A DNA stretch of 64,000 nt from Marinilabiliales bacterium. Its GTDB lineage: Bacteria; Bacteroidota; Bacteroidia; Bacteroidales; ML635J-15. The stretch covers positions 61,743 to 125,742 of the forward strand of contig PKTB01000017.1 of assembly GCA_002869385.1 (NCBI GenBank), in the 5' to 3' direction. A program made the position numbers and the translations under genes. How positions within the stretch are numbered: position 1 is the stretch's first letter; each line of letters opens with the position of its first letter. Below the pieces are notes generated by a model. It did no database searches, was not told the origin of the DNA, and saw only the letters and a program-made list of their open reading frames with translations. Below are positions 57,892 to 64,000 of this stretch, one piece after another.

Positions 57892-58114
57892 TTTTTTATT
57901 AATGCTGGATGACGGTTGACCGATGACCGAAGGGTAATCTCAAAATCCGAAAACAAAAACTCGCAACTCCCAACTTACAAGTCCGAACACTCAAAACATG
58001 TTTTAAACCACTTTTTCTATAATTATTGATTATTTTTCGTTTTTAATTTTTTAAATCGGATAAAAAATATCATTTTTGTTACAAAATAGAATACAAATTA
58101 AAAATAATACAACT
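57892..58114. other. Intergenic region with degenerate TGACCGATGAC filler
   Basis: After the SRP terminator a short stretch shares TGACCGATGAC (57917-57927) with 41424-41434 next to queA. Nothing else gene-like is seen before rocD. Confidence 0.5.
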
Positions 58115-59341
58115 ATGTCAAATGTAAAAAGAACTTCTAAGGATTTTATTGATCTTGAAGCTAAGTATGGAGCGCATAACTATCATCCGCTACCAGTAGT
58201 TTTAGATAGAGGTGAGGGACCATTGGTATGGGACGTCGAAGGAAAGCAATATTTTGATTTTTTAAGTGCATATTCTGCTGTAAATCAAGGACATTGTCAC
58301 CCAAAAATTGTCGGAGCCTTAACAGAGCAAGCTCAAAAACTAACTTTAACATCAAGAGCATTTTACAACTATACTTTAGGTGATTATGAGAAATATATCA
58401 CTGAATATTTCGGATATGATAAAGTTCTTCCTATGAATACCTGTGCTGAAGCTGATGAAACAGCTTTAAAACTTTGTCGTAGATGGGGATATGATGTAAA
58501 AGGAATTCCTGAAAACCAAGCAAAAATTGTTGTTTGCGAAGGTAATTTCCATGGACGTACAATTACTATTATTTCAATGTCAACTGATCCTGATTCATAT
58601 GCAGGTTTTGGACCTTATACTCCAGGTTTTGAAGTAGTTCCTTATAACGACCTAGGCGCTCTTGAAAAAGCATTGGAAGATCCTAATGTGGCAGGTTTCT
58701 TAGTAGAGCCTATCCAAGGTGAAGCAGGTGTTTATGTTCCTGAAGACGGTTATTTGAAAAAAGCATATGAGCTTTGCAAAGCAAAAAATGTTCTTTTTAT
58801 TGCTGATGAAGTACAAACAGGAATCGCAAGAACAGGTAAATTATTAGCATGTGATCACGAAGGAGTTCGTCCTGACGTACTTATTTTAGGAAAAGCTCTT
58901 TCAGGGGGTGTAATTCCAGTTTCTTGTGTTCTTGCTGATGATGAAATTATGTTAACTATCAAACCTGGTGAGCATGGTTCTACTTTTGGTGGATTCCCAT
59001 TAGCAGGTAAAGTTGCTGTCGCTGCTCTCGAAGTTGTTAAAGAAGAAAAACTTGCTGAAAGAGCTGAATATCTTGGACAGATTTTCCGTGACGAAATGGA
59101 AGCTATCAATACAGATATGATTCAACTTGTTAGAGGTAAAGGTTTATTAAATGCTGTTGTAATCAATAATGCTCCTGGTAAAACTGCTTGGGATGTTTGT
59201 GTTGCAATGAAAGAAAAAGGTGTTTTAGCTAAACCTACACACGGTAACATTATCAGATTTGCTCCACCACTTGTTATTAGCGAAGAGCAATTACGTGAAG
59301 CTATCGAACTTATTAAAGTAGCATTTAAAGAGTTCGAATAA
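58115..59341 (+). CDS. rocD: Ornithine--oxo-acid aminotransferase
   Basis: Protein of 408 residues from ATG 58115 ([20 protein letters not shown]). Class III PLP aminotransferase converting ornithine and 2-oxoglutarate to glutamate semialdehyde and glutamate. OAT hallmarks are [53 protein letters not shown] with the catalytic Asp, and the Schiff-base Lys in [10 protein letters not shown]. In the PLP-phosphate motif MNTGAEA the Gly is Cys: [14 protein letters not shown] at 58442-58444, explained by GGT->TGT. This may impair the enzyme. No arginine-pathway partners nearby; monocistronic with its own terminator. Confidence 0.93.
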   Translation: MSNVKRTSKDFIDLEAKYGAHNYHPLPVVLDRGEGPLVWDVEGKQYFDFLSAYSAVNQGHCHPKIVGALTEQAQKLTLTSRAFYNYTLGDYEKYITEYFGYDKVLPMNTCAEADETALKLCRRWGYDVKGIPENQAKIVVCEGNFHGRTITIISMSTDPDSYAGFGPYTPGFEVVPYNDLGALEKALEDPNVAGFLVEPIQGEAGVYVPEDGYLKKAYELCKAKNVLFIADEVQTGIARTGKLLACDHEGVRPDVLILGKALSGGVIPVSCVLADDEIMLTIKPGEHGSTFGGFPLAGKVAVAALEVVKEEKLAERAEYLGQIFRDEMEAINTDMIQLVRGKGLLNAVVINNAPGKTAWDVCVAMKEKGVLAKPTHGNIIRFAPPLVISEEQLREAIELIKVAFKEFE

Positions 59342-59356
59342 AATAATTTCTAGTTA

Positions 59357-59400
59357 AAACTGCAGTTATTTCATAAATGAAAATATTCGGCAGTTTTTTT
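59357..59400 (+). terminator. Rho-independent terminator of rocD
   Basis: AAACTGC (59357-59363) / GCAGTTT (59390-59396) with a long loop and T-run, 15 bases after the stop. Confidence 0.7.
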
Positions 59401-59411
59401 ATTAATACCAA

Positions 59412-60074
59412 ATGAGAAACCTTGTTATAGGAGATATTCATGCATGTTTTAAAACCTTCAAGAAACTTCTTGAAAAGGTTGAGCTAAGCAAAAATGATAA
59501 GCTTTACATTCTGGGCGATTTGATTAATCGTGGAAAAAGAAGTAAAGATGTCATTGACTTCATAATAAAAAAGCAAGAAGAAGGATACAAAATTTTTCCA
59601 ATTCGTGGAAATCATGAACAAATGGTTCTGAACCTGATAAACGAAAGCAGGTTTTTAATTGAAAAATATACTCTTTACTACAAATCAAGTGATTTGCTAA
59701 ATTCTAGAGGTAAATTTAAAAAGAAATATATTGATTTCTTTAATGATTTACCATTCTACATTGAAACATACAATAGCATTTTTGTTCATGCAGCACTCGA
59801 TTTAACTAGAGATAATATATTTGACAATAAAGACTTTATGCTGTATTCCAGACATCAGCGAGGAAAAACTAAAAGACTCAATGGTAAAAAATTGATTCAT
59901 GGACATGTCCCCGAACCATTAGACGAGATAAAGAATAATGTTAATAATAAATCTCAGATTATTGGTATTGACAATGGCTGCATATTTGGTTCAAAACGAA
60001 AATCTTATGGTAAATTAGTTTGTATTGATGCAGATAATCTTGATATTTTCACACAAAAGAATGTTGATGAATGA
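59412..60074 (+). CDS. Calcineurin-like metallophosphoesterase (PrpE/ApaH-like)
   Basis: Protein of 220 residues. Metallophosphatase motifs in order: GDIHACFKTF (GDxH, about 7-16), GDLINRGKRS (GDxxxRG, about 36-45), RGNHEQM (GNHE, about 68-74), VHAALDLTR, and IHGHVPEP (GHTP-like) with the final IGIDNGCIFG. It resembles bacterial Ser/Thr phosphatases and bis(5'-nucleosyl)-tetraphosphatases. Cytoplasmic. First gene of a tight trio: its stop overlaps the next start as ATGA (60071-60074). Substrate unknown; NUDIX partner downstream suggests dinucleotide or phosphorylated-signal turnover. Confidence 0.82.
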   Translation: MRNLVIGDIHACFKTFKKLLEKVELSKNDKLYILGDLINRGKRSKDVIDFIIKKQEEGYKIFPIRGNHEQMVLNLINESRFLIEKYTLYYKSSDLLNSRGKFKKKYIDFFNDLPFYIETYNSIFVHAALDLTRDNIFDNKDFMLYSRHQRGKTKRLNGKKLIHGHVPEPLDEIKNNVNNKSQIIGIDNGCIFGSKRKSYGKLVCIDADNLDIFTQKNVDE

Positions 60075-60736
60075 GTTTTAATGATTCCGACATATTAAGA
60101 GAGAAAATTGCTATCGGTGAAGGTATTAATTTGGACTTTAAACACAGTATTAAAGATTCAAAAAAGATTGCCAGATCACTTGCAGCCTTTGCAAACACAC
60201 AAGGAGGCTCTCTTTTAGTCGGTGTTAGAGATAATGGAAGTATTGCCGGTGTAAACTCTGATGAAGAATACTATATGATAGAAACTGCTGCTTTACTATA
60301 TACTAAACCTAATGTAAAATTTGAACATAAAAACTGGGTTATTGATGGAAAAAACATTCTGGAAATTGTAGTAAAAAAAAGCAATGAGAGACCTCATTAT
60401 GCTCCTGACCAGAATGATGAATTGAAAGCATATATTCGGGTACAAGATGAAAATTTTATTGCTCACAAAATAATTGTAGATTACTGGAAAAGAAAACAGA
60501 AAGATTTTAAAGGGATTAAGTTAATCTATGATGATGTTGTTGAAACACTTTTTAATGAAATAAGCTAAAATGGAAGCATCACGAAATCGCAACTAGTAAG
60601 AATCACAGGAATTAAAAGCCAAAAAGCCAATACACTTTTAACAAATCTGATGCTAATGGAAATAATTGATGCAGAAATAATTGAAAACAATACCAGATTT
60701 ATTTTTCACCCTAACTATATTAACGATTTAGAATAA
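60071..60736 (+). CDS. AlbA_2-type ATP-binding (Schlafen-like) protein, interrupted by in-frame TAA at 60566-60568
   Basis: Reading through TAA (codon 166) gives 221 residues. Residues about 8-130 are the AlbA_2/AAA_4 putative DNA-binding domain (GEGINLDFKHSIKDSKKIAR, SLAAFANTQGGSLLVGVRDN, RPHYAPDQNDELKAYIRVQD). After the stop comes a winged-helix-like tail (NGSITKSQLVRITGIKSQKA, TLLTNLMLMEIIDAE). The stop sits in NEIS(stop)NGSITKSQL, where an SENG or EENG turn is usual; GAA->TAA. Related modules occur in Schlafen-like proteins and transcription regulators. Overlaps phosphatase by 4 bases and NUDIX by 1, so co-translated. Confidence 0.8.
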
Positions 60737-61161
60737 TGACATTTAACTACGAATACCCAAGAGCCTTAAATACTGTCGATATTATAGTTCTCGACAATAG
60801 CAATCGCGTTCTTTTAATTAAGCGGGGTAATGAACCATATAAAAATATGTGGGCATTCCCTGGCGGTTTTATCGAAATGGATGAGAAGCTTGTTGATTCT
60901 GCAAAAAGAGAACTTGAAGAGGAAACCGGATTACAAAACATCGACTTGGAACAGTTCCGAACATACGGCGATCCAGGACGCGACCCCAGAGGTAGAAATA
61001 TCACTGTAGTATTCTACGGCACATGCTCCTCTCCTTCTAAAATTAAAGCCGGGGATGATGCAAGCGAAGCAAAATGGTTTAATATAGATAAATTACCTGA
61101 GATGGCTTTTGATCATGGTGAAGTTTTAATCTATTTTAGAAAATCAATTCTAGAAAGATAA
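60736..61161 (+). CDS. NUDIX hydrolase
   Basis: Protein of 141 residues. The NUDIX box GGFIEMDEKLVDSAKRELEEETGL (Gx5Ex7REUxEExGU) is complete, at about residues 42-65; IVLDNSNRVLLIKRGNEPYK starts the fold. YGDPGRDPRGRNITVVFYG resembles ADP-ribose or NUDT-like pyrophosphatases. Substrate unproven. Cytoplasmic; last gene of the trio with the phosphatase and AlbA_2 protein. Its stop abuts the convergent MacB-type gene with no gap. Confidence 0.9.
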   Translation: MTFNYEYPRALNTVDIIVLDNSNRVLLIKRGNEPYKNMWAFPGGFIEMDEKLVDSAKRELEEETGLQNIDLEQFRTYGDPGRDPRGRNITVVFYGTCSSPSKIKAGDDASEAKWFNIDKLPEMAFDHGEVLIYFRKSILER

Positions 61162-62406
61162 CTACACATAATTCATTGCAATAACAGGATCAAGATTAGC
61201 TGCTTTACGAGCTGGAGCAAAACCACTTACAATCCCAATTATTACAGATATCATTGTCCCGGAAACAATATTTTGTAAACTTAAAGCAAAACTCAAAGGG
61301 GTTAATCCTGATGCTATTAAAGTTAAAATCCAAACTAAAAGTAATCCTATTAAGCCACCAAACAGACTTAATACTACTGCTTCTGTAAGAAATTGTGTTA
61401 GAATAAGATAAGATTTAGCTCCTATTGCTTTTTGAATTCCAATTTGGCGAGTTCGTTCTTTAACTGACACAAACATAATATTTGCAATACCAAAACCTCC
61501 AACCAAAATTGCAAAACCACCAATAATCCAACCGGCAAGATCAATAATTCCAAATATTTTATCAAGACCTTTTGCAATCATACTTGCCTGATTAAGAGCA
61601 AAATCATCTTCCTCTACATGTTTTAGTCTCCTAATAGTTCGCATAATAATAGCAAGTTCATCCTTTAATTGCTCAACGCTAATACCTTCCTTTGCTGTAA
61701 CACAGATAAATGGATTTAATGCATCGGATTCAACATCAAACATTGTTTTACCAAAACTCACAGGTATTAATACAAACTGATCCATGCTATTATTAAACAT
61801 ATCCTCACCTTGCTTCTTAAAAACTCCTATCACTTTTAGTTTTCTGCCATTAACTTTAATCTTCTTATTGATTGGATTTGCCCCCTGGTAAAGTTCCTCG
61901 GCTATATATGAACCAATTATTGCTACATTTTTTCCTGAATGAGATTCCATTTCAGTAAAATACCTACCATTCTCAATCTCCAACTCACGAAGACTCCCAT
62001 ATTCATATGAAGCAAACATAATCCCGGTATTCTCAATAGATTTTTCACCAAATTCAACGGTCTTTTGTGTTGATGCTACAAAAGCAACATTTTCTGCATA
62101 AACTGAACGCTCTTTAATAAGTTCTGCTTCTTCTATTTTAGGTAAGGGTCTTTTAATATACTTCCACCATGGATAGTCTTCACTAAATGACCAAGGCCAT
62201 TTCTGAATATATATTGTATTATTTCCTAAAGAACTTACATTCTACCTAATTGATCTCTCAAGAGAGTCAATTGTTGTCATAACAGAAATAATAGAAAAAA
62301 TTCCAATGGTCACACCTAATAATTAAAGAAATGTTCTCAACTTATTATTTATTAAAGATGAGAAGGCAAATTTTATACTATCACTTATTAATCTAAGAAA
62401 TACCAC
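61162..62406 (-). CDS. MacB-type ABC permease, interrupted by in-frame TAA at 62323-62325 and TAG at 62242-62244
   Basis: Reading through both stops gives 414 residues from a GTG start at 62406 (no ATG available in frame). First stop: NNKLRTFL(stop)LLGVTIGIFSII, where the family reads LSLLGVTIGIFSII (TCA->TAA). Second: SLERSIR(stop)NVSSLGNNTIYI, where relatives have Glu or Asp-like residues (GAG->TAG). After these come the MacB_PCD domain (KVIGVFKKQGEDM), the FtsX motif SVKERTRQIGIQKAIGA and the ending AANLDPVIAMNYV. The N-terminal helix, hit by the first stop, is needed for coupling. Efflux or lipoprotein-type transport; ATPase partner not in the window. Confidence 0.87.
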
Positions 62407-62489
62407 GTTTTTGAAATTCTTGTAACAAAGATATGTAAATTTTAATTCGCAAAAGTTAAAATAGACTTAAAGCTGCATATGTATAAAAC

Positions 62490-62513
62490 AAAAGCCCGAC
62501 TAAGCGGGCTTTA
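62490..62513 (-). terminator. Rho-independent terminator of T9SS gene
   Basis: On the minus strand AAAGCCCGC / GCGGGCTTT-type stem (AAAGCCCG at 62491 with CGGGCTTT) followed by a T-rich TTTTGTTTTA, 25 bases after the gene's stop. Confidence 0.85.
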
Positions 62514-62534
62514 ATAAGGTATTTATTTTTAATT

Positions 62535-63890
62535 TTATTCAACCATAAACTTAATTATCTGCTAATTACCATTTACTTTCACTAGATAAACTCCTGAATT
62601 GCAATTCATTACATCAAGTTTTACTGCTGATGATTCTATTAAGATAACATCAACAATTCTACCTTGCATGTCGTAAATCTCAACAGTATTACCAATATTG
62701 TTTCCAAGATTTAAGAATGTATAATCAGATGCTGGATTTGGATATACGCTAAATTCATCTTGTTTCTCGGGATTAATTGCAGTACTAAAGTCAAAATCAA
62801 CATCATCTAACAACAAAACAGAACCAGCAACTTCACCACTAGCAAAAACCAATGCACATTCATCAGGGACATCACTATAGTTTAATGGTATTTCAAAATA
62901 AGTCCATTCTGCTGCAGCTGGCAAACCATAATAATTACCACCAACAGACTCTCCTGCTAATGTCATTTCACACACAACAATTGCATTATCTGTTTCTGCT
63001 GGAGTATATTTATAGTAACCCGTTAAATATGTTGGTTGATAAGTATAAGGAACAGGCAATATAGGATCTCCTTCATCAAAAGTTATTTCTCCTAAATAAA
63101 GGTAACCCGGTATTACATCACCAAAAATATCATATCCTGTTAATTCAGCTGAATACATTCCGGAATAAGCATCTTCTGAACGTACAGTAGGTTCAATACC
63201 TAAAGAATACAGCATAGAATTAATTGTGTACCAATCATCAACTTCCAATACCTCAAAATCAGTCCAATTTTCCATATCATGATTAGGAATCGGTGTTGGT
63301 GTTGCACCCATAGTGTTATTAAAATATACACTATCAAACATCACCCATGAATCAAATTCAATATTAGTTTCTAGCATAACGTCTGATGAAATAAAACCAA
63401 CAAAAACAGAGTCACATGTACCACCAGGAACTTCGACAGTAAATTCTGTCCATGTTTCGTGCACCCCACCTACTTTTTAAACTATTTCTGAAGGAGTAGC
63501 TCCATACCATTTAATAACATATATTGTTGCTGAATCTACATCAGGCATATTACATTTGTAATATCATTTAACCTGATCAAACTCATCAGTATAAGCTATT
63601 CCTCCGCTTGGTCCATCTGTTACTGTTCCATGATAGATAAAATTAAAGATAGTGTCTTCTCCATCTAATCTAGGTTCTAATCTAATAGCATAATCTCCAG
63701 AATAAGCATCCTCTGATTGAATAATTCCAGAAAAATCCGGTGAACCCATACTATTTGATGAATTCCAATCATCTAATCCTACATACAAAAATTCGTTTGT
63801 CCAGTTCTCAAAACCAACATTTGGAAGATTTTGTGCATTCAAAACAAGTGCGGTAAGAATACCAAATAAAATAAAAGTAATCTTTTTCAT
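62535..63890 (-). CDS. T9SS-sorted exported protein with three in-frame stops
   Basis: Reading through TGA 63564-63566, TAA 63477-63479 and TAG 62562-62564 gives 451 residues ending at TAA 62535. Signal peptide MKKITFILFGILTALVLNAQ; two repeats of a carbohydrate-binding-like beta domain (LPNVGFENWTNEFLYVGLDD and HDMENWTDFEVLEVDDWYTI; SEDAYSGDYAIRLEP and SEDAYSGMYSAELTG); T9SS domain (VYPNPASDYTFLNL, VEIYDMQGRIV). TGA in DQVK(stop)YYKCNMP matches GYYKYTP of the second repeat, so GGA->TGA. TAA in SEIV(stop)KVGG fits Glu. TAG in VKVNGN(stop)QIIKFMVE cuts the last nine residues of the sorting signal; Glu is usual there (GAG->TAG). Confidence 0.82.
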
Positions 63891-63944
63891 AATTTTTCGT
63901 TTTAGTAATTATATGCAATTTATTTATTTTTCTAATACGAATAA

Positions 63945-63952
63945 CAAATTTA
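63945..63952 (-). promoter_or_regulatory. -7 box TAAATTTG for T9SS gene
   Basis: Exact TAnnTTTG match on the minus strand, 54 bases before the ATG at 63890. Confidence 0.5.
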
Positions 63953-64000
63953 GCAACATTATTTTCAATTTTTAGCTAAATTTGTAACTCAATAATAATT

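Noticed and set aside
57695..57956. N-terminal extension of the DUF4199 protein
   Set aside because: It would read antisense through the SRP RNA and does not look like a membrane-protein start; ATG 57695 is the natural start.
7054..63566. Reassigned genetic code (for example UGA = Gly)
   Set aside because: TAA, TAG and TGA all occur inside frames, with different expected residues (Glu, Ser, Gly, Tyr), and the same codons end intact genes throughout. No single reassignment fits.
7054..63566. Programmed readthrough or translational recoding at the internal stops
   Set aside because: There is no shared context or structure after the stops, and residues lost are key in housekeeping proteins. 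A consistent mutation class explains them more simply.
1..64000. CRISPR array, tRNA or rRNA genes, integrase or IS element
   Set aside because: Both strands were read for repeat-spacer patterns, cloverleaf ends and transposase motifs, and none was seen.

Overview
The window is AT-rich DNA from a member of the Bacteroidota, probably an uncultured free-living Bacteroidia. The evidence is: five proteins ending in type IX secretion (T9SS) C-terminal sorting domains, a TonB-dependent receptor with a carboxypeptidase-like N-terminal domain, a C10 (streptopain-type) protease, a Smr protein of the DUF2027 type, the order zapA - 6S-like RNA - rny, DUF4199, and repeated promoters of the TTTG-N19..22-TAnnTTTG type. 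No rRNA, tRNA, CRISPR array, integrase or transposase was recognised. The content is ordinary chromosome: housekeeping, envelope and surface-polysaccharide genes.

Layout. 0-6 kb: end of a T9SS surface protein, two orphan envelope proteins, dipeptidase pepD, an outer-membrane porin. 6-13.9 kb: methyltransferase, beta-barrel protein, an EF-G outside any str operon, an orphan SecD-head protein, a secreted methyltransferase-ankyrin fusion, CvfB and an RRM protein. 13.9-17.5 kb: a minus-strand set made of a TraB/GumN protein and three tandem paralogues. 17.7-25.2 kb: MFS transporter, large Ig-repeat adhesin, small lipoprotein, C10 protease. 25.3-31.5 kb: gap, MacB-type permease, TonB-dependent receptor operon. 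31.4-41.4 kb: CUB/T9SS protein, TPR-LuxR regulator, beta-lactamase-fold hydrolase, MFS, Smr protein, queA. 41.5-49.2 kb: DUF308 protein, uvrA, M23 peptidase, coiled-coil protein, zapA, 6S-like RNA, rny. 49.2-57.7 kb: surface polysaccharide genes (epimerase, Wzy-like and Wzz-like proteins, deacetylase-fold protein, three glycosyltransferases). 57.8-64 kb: SRP RNA, ornithine aminotransferase, an overlapping phosphatase/AlbA/NUDIX trio, a second MacB-type permease and a T9SS protein.

The most striking feature belongs to no single gene. Seventeen otherwise intact reading frames contain 21 in-frame stop codons (13 TAA, 5 TAG, 3 TGA) and not one frameshift was seen. Where the expected residue can be inferred from the family or from a paralogue it is Glu, Gly, Ser or Tyr, so each stop is explained by one G:C->T:A change (GAA->TAA, GAG->TAG, GGA->TGA, TCA->TAA, TAC->TAA). 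Gln, Arg or Trp, which C->T deamination would hit, is not the expected residue at any assignable site. Missense changes of the same kind occur at near-invariant residues of uvrA, rocD and fusA. Broken genes include fusA, uvrA and rny. This points to oxidative (8-oxoguanine type) damage fixed in the assembled sequence, or to a G:C->T:A mutator lineage, rather than to ordinary pseudogene decay or a changed genetic code. In the annotation each interrupted gene is given as one CDS over its full span, with the position of the stop stated.

Genes that appear to work together: zapA/6S RNA/rny (division and RNA turnover); the 49-57 kb polysaccharide set; the TonB receptor with its two downstream partners; and the phosphatase-AlbA-NUDIX operon, whose members overlap by 4 and 1 bases.
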